From assembly GCA_020631735.1 (NCBI GenBank), contig CM036170.1:68649737-68713736 (forward strand): a stretch of 64,000 nucleotides of DNA. Reading direction: 5' to 3'. Every line of letters begins with the position of its first letter. The first letter of the stretch is position 1. This DNA comes from Saccharum officinarum (taxonomy: Eukaryota > Streptophyta > Magnoliopsida > Poales > Poaceae). Positions 32,550 to 43,800 of the stretch are shown piece after piece. Both the position numbers and the translations under genes were made by a program. The notes under the pieces are model-generated. The model saw only the letters and a list, made by a program, of their open reading frames with translations, was not told the DNA's origin and did not search any database.

Positions 32550-34922
32550 ATGGCGGAGAGGCGGCCGATCTACAGCGAGCCCGGCAAGCCCCGGCGGCCG
32601 CCGCGCTCTCAGGGTACGTTCCTCGATCGCTGCCCGTCCTGTTTACACAGTCTTAGCAGGTTTGGGCTGGGTTAGATTGGTTGCGCCCTTCCTCGGCTCC
32701 TGATTTTGTGGGGTTGTTTCTTCTGGATTTTCACAGTGTCACATGTAAAATGTGTCCGGAGTTCCGGGTTGGGTAGCGAATCCGAAATCCCCCTCTTTCT
32801 TTTGATCCGAGTGTCCCTGCCCGAAATGCCAATGCTGGCGAGCAGCGACAGTTCGCGTACAATTGGCTCTCGTGTGACGGTGTCAGTATTCGATGCCGTT
32901 TCTGGTGATGCGTTCGTGTGGGTGGCACCTGCGGCTTGCTACCCTCTCGCTCTTGAAAATGACATGCGAGGGTACCAACCGTCTTCAGGGAACTCACATC
33001 GAAACTGAAAGAACCTAGTCATTCCATTTACGTGTGCCACCTGCACCGCCTTCAATCCAGAAAAACTAACCTGTATATTTTTTCACGTGGGAATGAAATA
33101 TTTTCCTAATTCCCTAGTAGTAATCTTGATCAGTTTATGCGCTTGATCATTACATGTTCTGTAAAGGAGAACCTATTCCATTTTAGCAAGAATGCTAATG
33201 ACATAATAGCGCACTTTACTAGCAATTTTGGAGACCATTTGGTGAATGACATTGAAAGGGCTTGGTGAGTATTTAAACCGGACAATGGTCAACGGTCATC
33301 TGTACACCTACACCCCCTGCCAAAGCTTTAGGAAATACTTTTAAATATTAAACAATATTTTTGTTGCCTGACATTGAAATTCAGGAAAGGTGCTAAGTTT
33401 GATGTGTTATGATTTTTGTACACATCTATGGTTATATGGGACCATGTTAGTTATTATTCATGCTTAAATTCATGGAAGTTAACACTTCTGGGCCAAATTA
33501 ATTGGTAAAAGTTTCTTAGCTTACTTTGATATCTATCACTGACCTAAGCTGAACCTGTACTCAGTTTTCCATATAACCCGTAATCCCTACTTGATGCTTT
33601 ACAATTACGAACTACATAATTGTTGTGTTTTTTTCATCGTAAATTTGTCTTTTTCAATATTTTGCTTGCATTTAAACGAAGTATCCCTTGTTTTTTTCCT
33701 ATTATGCAGACTAATTACTGCTAGCTCTTTCTTTGTCAGCTACTTATTTTGTTCTGTTATCTGCTGTTGCCCCATTCCTATTGTAGTGTTTCTTCTTATC
33801 AGTCTTGTTGTAATGTTTCTTCTGAATTCTGATTGGTATTCATACAGAGAAAACCACCAGTATTGTGGTGATATAAGTCTAGGAGCAAACAGAGGTTCTT
33901 TTTCTCCGCATAGATTAGTTTTATTTACTCACTAAGTACAGTTTATGTGTTATTTCAGGCAGTGGAAATTTTTCAGTTCCGTTGTGGGAAAAGAAATTTT
34001 GCACTGATGCTTGTGCTATCCCCTGGGCTAAACTGTGTGAGACCAAGAGATTGATGTCTCTGTACAAAAGTGTGGTTGATTGGGATGACTCAGCTGCATT
34101 AGAAGCCTTCAATGATGCAAAGGCGCGCTTCTGTGCTGTATATCATGGTCAACATTATGATATCCCTTTGCCTGACCCAAACATGTTTATCGATATAGTC
34201 AACCCAGATGAATATGTTGATCCTGAATTGGTGGCTGATCTGGAGAAGTCACGTCGTCGTGTTCCCAGAAAAGATAATGGTGTTCCTGATGTCTGGGACT
34301 CTTTTATTTTCTCTGACAAGCCAGTTCCAGTTACAGGATGGGGTGACACGGAGACCAGCTTCACTCATGGCCAGCAGCTCTCTGTAAACTGGGACAATCA
34401 GTTAAAACACTCAGTTGAAGCAAATAAGCAGATGTCGGCAAATTGGGATTATTCTGTCAAGCAACCTGCTCAAACAATTGATCAGCAAAACTCAGGGAAC
34501 TGGGAAGTGTATGAGGAACAGCAGGATCAAACCAGCAGCTGGGGGAGCAGACGAATCCTTGCATTACCAACTGGATCATGAGGGATGGCTCCCAGGATGC
34601 TTGGAAGCATGATTACAGCTGGGCTCCTGCAGCTATTCAGACTGATCCATGGAACAACCATCAAGGTAGCTATGAGGTGCCTGACAGCCAGGGTGTGTCA
34701 TATGGACACTGGACTCACTGGAGAAGGCGAAACAATGACTTGGGTAGAAGAAACACCAGGAATAGAGGAGGCCCCATCAGCTCAAAGCCAATGAAATCAA
34801 AGTACCAAACGGATGAACACAATGGTGCAAACAATGGTTGGAGGAACTGCCGAGTAAGGAATGATATGCATTATTACTCCTATGAGCAGGCTGATTATAC
34901 CAAGCAGTCACTAGCTATGTGA
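32550..34922 (+). CDS. Conserved plant protein of unknown function, three exons
   Basis: Exon 1 (32550-32613, MAERRPIYSEPGKPRRPPR start) has a GC-rich leader; exon 2 (33850-33894, ENHQYCGDISLGANR) uses the acceptor acagag; exon 3 (33959-34922) starts GSGNFSVPLWEKKFC. The conserved globular part covers LWEKKFCTDACAIPW, SVVDWDDSAALEAFNDAKARF and IVNPDEYVDPELVADLEK. The C-terminal half is a disordered Gln/Asn/Trp-rich region with repeats of the form SANWDNxVKxP, then an Arg/Gly-rich patch (RRRNNDLGRRNTRNRGG). That layout suggests an RNA- or nucleic-acid-associated protein, but I know no function. Two extra G bases break exon 3: in the G run 34541-34545 (SSWGADESLHYQ) and at 34582-34584 (DGSQDAWKHDY). 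The 3' UTR holds two short direct duplications (near 34918-34965 and 35085-35150). Confidence 0.75.
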
Positions 34923-35379
34923 GTAAGAAGCTAGGGGTCTATGTGAGTAAGAAGCTAAGGGGCTTACGGCATTGAGAGAAGATGGCAAGTTCCCCTCTCT
35001 GCCGCCCACTACGCTTTGGAGGTGTCAGTAGTTTTACACCAGCAATAGTATGGTGGACATCTTCAGATGAGGTAGAGTAGAGTTAGTAGATCATCTGTAG
35101 GTTATGTTCCCCCAACCAGTAGATCATCTGTAGGTTATGTTCCCCCTACCCCTAGTCCCCCTTAAGCTGCTATAGATAGTACTAATTATCAGCCTAATGA
35201 TTGTTTTGTTTAGCCATTAGCGGCCGTTGTTTGTGTATATATTTGTCTCGATATCTGTAGTTTTGGTTTACTGGCTACTTTGCAGCTTCAGTGTTGCAGC
35301 AGTGAGAATAAGGATGGTGCTACTTTAATTTACATCTTCTGTGGTTATAAGAACAAATGTTTTGACTGATTTGTATGTT

Positions 35380-36480
35380 GGTGTCGAAATGGGACGAGTA
35401 GAAGCTTATATCCTCTACATGGCTACATTGCTTTCTGGTATTGTGATTTTCTCCTTATACCAATTTCCTGTGATTGTGTTCTGAAGAAACGGCCATGTTC
35501 AACGCCTGCAGATTGTATAGTTCAATTGAGAAGCTGCTAGAGTCGTATTTAAGTACAAGAGATGCTGTGTCCCTTGGTTTGGCACATGCTATGCTTGTTT
35601 ATAATACCAAGTTGCCAACTACCAACCTTTTCCTATCGGTTTGAGTTTTTTTCTCGAACACCTATCGGTTTGAGTTGAATACTTGAATTAGTCGTTTGTA
35701 AGGTATCGGGAGAGCAATGAATTATGCCAATTTTTTACTACTAGCTTAAAGTTTTTTGGGTTAAACTGTTCAGTGCATGGAACTAAGATACGCTTTGTTT
35801 GCAATGCCAAAGCTGTGCATTCGTTTGTCTTTATGATGTTACTCGTATTATATACAGCAGGCAGAAAACGTTTAAAATGAACACGGGCTAAACCCTTATG
35901 AAACTTCACAAACATCGAGCAGAGTTATAAGCAAGTGTAATCTGTGTGCCTAGTTGCATAATAATTTTAATAGCAACGCCATATGGAGCATAATGCAGAG
36001 TTATCAGTTATTATGTGGACTAAGAGCAACGCCATGCGGAGCATAATGTAGAGCTATCGATTAAGTTGACTAAGCAGACCCTTCGTCTGGTGGTCATGAA
36101 TACGGGTAAATGCAAGTTAGACATATATGCATAGGAGAACAAAGATAGTTCCTTCGCAAAACACTCTAAATTCAAGATGCCAAATTGTGAATGTAAACCC
36201 TTCGCAAAACACTCTAAATTCAAGATGCCAAATTGTGAATGTAAAAGATGTGTTATTCGGTGGGATGCATTCACGATGTATAAGAACATCAGCTAATTGC
36301 TCTAGGCTATCTTTTAACTTCACGAACACAACGTGAATAGGCGATCCACTACCTCCACAGACCACAGGAGACCACGCGTAGTACCACCACCTGAGTTTGA
36401 ATAGTTTTCAGCCTACATAAGCAAAATCTTTCTACAAGTATTTTTATTTAGGACGACGCTTAAACTTCATGCTTCAGTTG
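35380..36480. other. Intergenic region with small tandem duplications
   Basis: Here two convergent genes end. A 48-bp sequence (ccttcgcaaaacactctaaa...) is present twice without a break at 36151-36246. About 53 bp before that, an agcaacgccat...gagcataatg unit is also doubled (35972-36070). I see no gene. Confidence 0.6.
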
Positions 36481-36507
36481 TCAAATAGCTGAGAGATGCA
36501 TCAGTAA

Positions 36508-39500
36508 CTACAGCTTCAGCACAAGGCCAATTGGACTGTGATCGCTGAGCGATACATCTGGCAGAGTGTAGGAATCATGGACCTTGTCGGCAATAGACTC
36601 TGACGCAAGAAAGTAATCCAGTCTCCAGCCTGTTAAAATTTAGAACAAAAGGTGAAAACAGATCATTCTACATTTCCAGCGAAGAACAAAAAAGCCTACA
36701 TAAAGAGAAGATAGTTCTGTTATTACTAGTAGTAGGCTATTCAAAATAATAATAATAATTACGATTGACAGTGTTACCCCAAAATAATGAGGCCTAGGGA
36801 CTGCTCCGTCATTGTAATTTAGGGTATGGTGGAAAGACAACCACATTGAGAAACACTACACAATACCTTGTTGGTAATGCGCTGGTTTTCACCCCAGAAA
36901 GTGTAGGCCACAGCATTCGGGTGTTGTTTACGGAATGTATCAATAAGGCCTTTGCTAGATAAGTTCTCTTCAAAAGACTCCCTCTCTTCAACTGTGAAAC
37001 CTGCAGCCTCGGTTTTTGCCTGAAAAAAAAGAATTGAAATGAGTTATCCACCAAAAGACTACAGCATGGGACTGGTGCAACAAGAAAGCAAACCGGAAAG
37101 TAATTGGGAACTCAAATAGACTGTTTTATGCACAGATATTATCCTAGAGAAAACAGGAGCCTTCCTTGTTTAACTTTTAGCAACAGTGCATATTCAATAT
37201 CAAGCTATGAAGAACTGACAGGTGCAAGGCTATGTTTTGACGTCAGGTTCTGGATATACCTGTTTTGTAGTATATCTTTCAGCGATTTCTGTTATGTGTT
37301 TTTTCTTTTGTCTTTACTGAAAAAGATTATAAGCTTTGTGTACCTATGATTCTATGAACATGGTACTGTCATGCTCATGGACAGATCTCAAAGTATTTCC
37401 TAGCACATTAGAAAAGTTATATTGTAACCCTAACAAGGAAGACGCCAACGAACACCTTTTAGTTTCTCTGAAATTTTATCAGAATGAGGAACCATACATG
37501 TCAGAGGACAAAAAAAAATCCTCACAAGGACTTAAAAGGCAGTTATGTTTCATATCTAATTGTTCTTTTAGTAGAGAACAATATTTAGACACGACAGAGT
37601 AAGAGTAGAACATCCTAAACAAAAACTTGTTTCTAACTACAACATGGTATACCTGCTTATCATGTCTTCTAGAGGATATAACAGCTCTTAAGTGAAATTA
37701 TGTACTAAAAAACAGGAGGCATATCTACTCAAAATTGAAAAAAAATACAGTCTGCAATTCTCCTTAAAAAAAATTCATATATGATAGATCCCCAAAAAAT
37801 TCCACTGGTCTTTTATGAGAACAGTAGCATGTGCAAACGTTTGGACAATGTTTCTAAGGAAAGGGTGAGCAAATACACTTACTTGAGGATTGTGAATGTC
37901 AATACTTTCGCGAGCACAGTTTAGATCCCCAGCAACAATTACTGGTTTGGAACATTCCAGTTTCTGCAGACCAAAAGCGCATCTCAGTTGCACTTTGCAA
38001 AGTTATATTTCAAGGGACAAATTGAGAAGTTGGAGTACAAGCCATGGTGTATAACAACACATAATAAGAATAAAAAGCATAGTACAGTTCCTCAATTGAC
38101 ATAAAAAATAACAATGGGTCAAACTAAATAAGGACATTGGAAAGCTAAGCGGATGCACCTTTATGAAGTCGCTAAAGCATGGATCCCACTCATTGACCCT
38201 GTAATTCTGAATACCAAGAGGCAACAAAACAAAATTAGATATGCTAAGCAATTGCAGTACAACATAAATGAACACTAAGAATATAAAGGAACAATAGACT
38301 TTACCAGTCTACGTAAGCCACGGCCAGAATTTGGGATATAAGCATTGACCAAGTAAAAATTATCAAACTCCAAGGTAATAAGCCTGCCTTCCTGATCATG
38401 CTCTGGTATGCCAAGCCCGTATTGGACTGAGATTGGTTGTACCTGTTAATGCATACGGAAGAACACGGAAAGTGTGGTTAAGTGTGGTTAGATATACTAT
38501 GTATCAACTGATAGTATTCGGATCAAAAGATTTATTGCAATGCTGCTTCCCACTGACTTTTTAGTCAGTACAAAAGTGAGGTGCTGGGCATTAACCTCAG
38601 CAAGAAGAGAACATACCCGTGATATCACAGCAGTTCCTGAATAACCAAGCCTTGCAACACTGCATGACCAATAGGTGTAATCATATTCAGGTACTAGGTT
38701 CTTAAAAAGGTCAACATTGCGCTCCTGAAAAGAGAATGAAAACCTGGTCATGACACTGATATGTGCATCATAATGAAAGATCAACATATCATGGTATATT
38801 GGATAATGGAGAAACCCCATGTATTTAAATCAAAGCAACCCACTGCCCAGGATGAAGCTGTACACAAGAGGGAGTAGTAATGGAAACACCAAAACAACTT
38901 ACCTCCAAGTGTGTCTCTTGAAGGCATAAGACGTCAAAGTTCTCTCTGCCAACCAATTCATCTGCAGAAAATCCTGACTGTACCATAGTTTGCAGTCCAT
39001 TAACGTTCCAGGACAGAATCTTCATAGAACTGGTATCAGTGGTAAGTGGCGGAGGCCTCATTGTCCTTGGATTATAAGCAACCCATTGTGGTCGTCTCTC
39101 TTGGTGGGTAAGGCGAGTCCAGGGCTCAGACTTCCGGGCAGGGTAACCACGCTGAGAAGATGTGGAGCTCATGTTCGCCGCAGATCCCCTCCGGGCGGGG
39201 TAACCACGCTGAGAAGACGTGGAGCTCATGTTCGCCGCGATGTGCTTGATTCCAGGAACCAGGTAGACACGACTGCAGAAACAGGAGTTCAGGACCTTGG
39301 AATTAACAAGGCACACAGATAAAAACAAGAATGCAGGTGACAGTTGATCAGGAAACATTGTAAATCTGACATCAAGTGATTCTAATCTAAGCAGCAGAAG
39401 AATCCCGAAGCAAAAGGCAAACTTCATATATAGAACAAAGGTGTGCATCTGCTACCCGGTTCCCCATTGACCAAATAAAACCCCATAGACAGAATCCCAA

Positions 39501-39638
39501 CCGTCCATAGGCGCCAGTGGTGAGGCCGCGGGCAAAGGCGGCGGCGCTGCCCATACGTTGCAGACAGGGCAGCGCGGCGAGATGGCTGCCACAGAACATG
39601 CGCAGGCCTGCGGCGTGCATGGTCATGGTCATGGTCAT
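36508..39638 (-). CDS. Apurinic/apyrimidinic endonuclease, exonuclease III family, without SAP domain
   Basis: The enzyme incises DNA 5' of abasic sites in base-excision repair. Eight exons: 39638-39502, 39272-38903, 38724-38617, 38442-38305, 38206-38159, 37963-37883, 37019-36867, 36629-36508. The first encodes an organelle-type leader (AAGLRMF..., Ala/Arg/Ser-rich) after four in-frame MT start codons. Catalytic motifs are in order: [47 protein letters not shown] and SLSDHSP. A 57-bp (19-codon) tandem duplication doubles [13 protein letters not shown]. The region [11 protein letters not shown] is two residues shorter than in its neighbour. Exon 7 ends one base short (aacaag|gt instead of aacaaag|gt), which would shift the last exon and remove the WRLDYF and SDH motifs. 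It is a tandem paralogue of the gene at 40834-46095. Confidence 0.85.
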
Positions 39639-39815
39639 GGTTGCGGGCACAGGCGCGAGTCCTACGGCGGGCGTCTGCGCGAGAGATTCCTGCGGCGGGT
39701 GTTCGCGCGCGCAGGGTCGCGAGTGGCGGGAGCGGCGGGCGGCGGTGGCGGTCCTGGGCCTGAGGGAGGCAGGGTGACCGGGGACGGGCGAGGCAAGTAG
39801 CACAGCCGATCGGGC

Positions 39816-39824
39816 TCTATATAG
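39816..39824 (-). promoter_or_regulatory. TATA box of the downstream AP endonuclease gene
   Basis: On the minus strand ctatatagag lies about 180 bp upstream of the first ATG (39638), in a GC-rich promoter. It is the only TATA-like motif near this start. Confidence 0.5.
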
Positions 39825-40269
39825 TACTACCAGGCTACAAAGAAAATCCATCGCCATCGTTTCCCATCTAGAATTCACGGAACTTGTGAAGCAAGCAAGC
39901 AATCGCATATAGAGAGAGAAGGAGGAGATTGGTACCCGTCTTGCCGATGATGCCGTCGAGCAGGTGATTTCTTTCTGGTTTTGTAAAACCCGCAGGGCTT
40001 AACCTATGGGGGATCTTGGCGAAAGTGGCTCGCGGATATTTGTAGGCGCGTCTCTTTCGCCGGAGGCCCGGAACCGACTCAAGTTTGTTTGTTTGTTTTT
40101 TTTTCCCCCCAGAATCTGTTAAGAGCCGAGAGGGGCCCCTGCCTTGCTGGCTACTCTTTGAGATCTGTTCAACAAGAGTATATTTGTCTCTGTTTGGTGG
40201 ACCCATTGTCAAAAAAAGTGCTGCTTAATTTCTTATATATAACCAAAAAAAAAGACCTGCATTTTGATG

Positions 40270-40833
40270 TTTAGGTAAACGTTCACGATTTTGCAGTGTC
40301 CCTGAGCACAACATAATTGATTAATTGTGACGCTGAGCTAGTTTTACGAAGCACATGCCACAAAAGCCCACAAGTAGTACTTCATTCAAGTCCAAGGTTA
40401 CGTCCAAAAACAGTTCCGGCTATGCGAGAAACTGCATGACACAGTTTTTCTGACGCCATCAGCGGCATAACACATGACACGATAGCTTAATGAGCTCAAC
40501 AGGTTAAGGTTAGTATCGTAATTTCATAACCAGATAATGAGCTTTCCCTGCTGCTCATACTGGGCTGCACAACTGCAGCACAAGATACGAACCATTGATC
40601 CACCGCATATTTACATTACAAAGGTGCAGGATCACTAACAGTAGTCGTCCACTAGACTTCTAAAGTTCTGATGGATATTCCAATCTGCTCAGTGCATTAC
40701 AAAGTCTGATACAAAAATCGCTGATCCTGCCACGGATCTGCACGAACCAAAAACCCTCAGGAATAAGCATCGCTGTCTGAGAATTACGGCACAGGCTTCA
40801 GATTGAAATGTTTGGCATAGCCTGTGATACAGC
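40270..40833. other. Spacer between tandem AP endonuclease genes
   Basis: It holds upstream sequence of one gene and the 3' UTR of the next. I see no other gene or repeat. Confidence 0.5.
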
Positions 40834-43800
40834 CTACAGCTTCAGTACGAGGCCAAGGGGGCTGTGATCACTGGCAGAGATGTCCGGAAGAATATATGAA
40901 TCATGCACTTTTTCTGCTATTGACTCCGACACAAGAAAGTAATCCAGGCGCCAACCTTCGATCCAATGAACAAATCAAAACAGCAAGTGAAATGGTGAGC
41001 ATGATCTTCAGTTATGTTGGAACAACAAATGAATATACCAATTTTAACATAGTGCTTGTGCATGATGGATGTAAGATTGCTCAGAAACCATGCTAAATTA
41101 CAGAAGCTTCCATGTATTGTGGCACAAATTCCTAAAATTCTAGGTATGTTTGTAAGTGGCACATAATCTCAAGAATGTGTCTGAAACAGCACATAAAGTC
41201 ATAAACACACAATAACAGGTGGCAAAGCCTGTATCACCGGTCATAGTACATACCTTTGTTTGTCTTCCGGGCATTATGCCTGTACCCCCAGTAACTATAG
41301 GCAACGACACTAGGATGCTGTTTCCGAAACGTATCAACAAACCCTTTGGACAAAAAATTGGTCTCAAATGATTCTCTTTCCTCGTTTGTGAAGCCTGCAC
41401 TTTTACGATTTCCCTGGAAAAAAGGTATTAAAAATGGGTTAAGACCATGTAGAAAGGATAGGTGAAGCAGCTAAAGCAAAACTGGTAAGTGGTAACATTT
41501 GTCACAAATTCCAATCCGATGGAGGACACCAAGCATATACATACATATATATGAGCAACAGGGAGTACAGGTTGCTCAAAAAACAGCACAATGGCAATGC
41601 AATTTAAGGTATCTGTTTCTCACAACTTGGGCAATAATTTGCTTCACTCTTCAAGCTTTCTAATTAAACCGGATAAGAACTCTCAGATCTAACAAGGGTC
41701 TAAAACCAAGGCTAAATTTCTCTGTTATTCTACTTTATTACAAGGATCATGATGTTTGTAGCATAAAACAAATAGCAAAATATAGGACACAATTAAATGT
41801 AAGACTACAAATTTACAATACATTCAGCATAAAATAATTCAAACAATACTCACAGCAGGGTCATGTATATCAATCTCCTAGTGCACACAATTAAGGTCAC
41901 CGGTTAGTATGACAGGCTTCAATTTCTCCAATTCCTGCACAATCATGAGAGATGTGTATGGTCATATCAGAACTTAGCAGCACGAGATCTAAAAAATAAT
42001 TTGTTGTTAGCGGTGCAACGATCACTACTGAAGCCTGTAAATGAAGGAGGTGAATTTGTGTTTGAAAAATCATGCATATCTGAGTAGCATGTGGTGTCTT
42101 TGTGCACAGGACAACAGCTGTGAAGAATTCTAAGGTTTAGAACTTTAGACCTTTAGATGGTCATTACTTTGGTAACTAGGAAAACACAAGAATTAGATGG
42201 CCATTACTATGAAAAAGTACACTTGGGGTTTTCGAAAATCCCCTTGATTTGATAGGGAATCTTTCAATATGCTAGCTTGATTGGTAAAGGGCAAAGAAAA
42301 ATAAAAGGATATTGATGATAGACAATAAAGAAAAGAGGATGCGCCCTAAAATAGACCCAAAATTAATGTATTAAAATATTTAAAACTGCCACTCTTAACT
42401 AAATTTGGACATCTTGATACATATTTTATGGGTCTGCCCCTAATTAGAACCTTTCTTTCAATCTTAGTTCTTACTAAGGCTTTGTTATGTGCAAATTTAT
42501 ACAAGGGAGACCCATCATTCAAAAGAGTGTTTGGATGAAGTGATTGCTCTAGAAATTTTTAGGTTAGTCCAACCTGTGCTAAATCCTATGTATTTGAGAT
42601 TTTGGATCTAAATCCCCCATATCAAAATAACCTAGAAAAAATAGAATCAATGCAATGAAAAAATGACATGAACAAAATGCACAAAAAATTTGTTCTGTAC
42701 TTCTGTTTCAGTAAAAACATACTTAACGTTTTGACAGAAGAAGAGGAATAGACGATAAGTAGCATGAGCAAGCTACTTCAACATAATAATCGGAGTAAAA
42801 TAAGAGACATACTTTCATGTAGTTACCAAGGGATGGATCCCACTCCGTGACCCTGTAAGTCTGCACAGAAATACATGCTCATGGACTTCAGATTGTAACC
42901 TCAGATGATTTATACTAGAAAGAAAAATAATAATTATTTACCAATCTTTTTAGACCATCACCAGAGTTTGGTACATAGGCAGTTAGCAGGTAGAAGTCAT
43001 CAAACTCTACAGTCACAACCCTCCCTTCAGTATCATGGTCTGGTATACCAAGCCCATACTTGATCGAGAGTGGTTTGACCTATAGGCAACGCATGACACA
43101 TGATGAATAGAAAGAAAATATAAAACACAAAAATGTTCACAAAAATCTTGCAGGATGCTAGCATATCCTGTTGATCAAGAAGTTTATGCTTAAGGCTACC
43201 ATTTAACAAATTGGAGTAAAGAAAGGTTAACAATGATCAAGCCAGGAGCCCAGGACCTAGGATCACAATACAATAAATATATTTGAGTAGTATTGGACTA
43301 AATATCAGAAGAGATCGAACAGTGGTTAATCAGGTTGCAATATAGTCCAAGGGAAGAGGAAAGTAATAGTGATTAATCATATATTTTAAATGTTTCTTTC
43401 CATTTTTTATTAAAGTATATCTCAGTAGAGCTTGCTTTAGTGTGAGTGGCACAAATTTCTTTCTAGCCATGGTTTAGTGTGAGTGGGGTGTGTTGGGAAT
43501 GGGAAGGTTTATTCTGGCCACTCCTGTTTGTACGACTCCTTTTTCTTAATAAAATGACACGCAGCTCTCCTGCATTGTTCAAGAAAAAAAAAACAGTGAA
43601 GCTTGCTTTAGATTTCAGAAATGGAAAACCCTGAAACCTCAAAATTGAAGAGACATAGGTGTGGTGGTTCCTATGTGAGGGAGCGCATCATGGCACTTCG
43701 CTTCTTCTTTCCATTTCTTTGAGGTTTCTGTGCAGTTGCTTCTAAAGAAATAAAACAGAACAAACCAATAGGTGTTCTGTTTTTACTAGTTACATGTATG

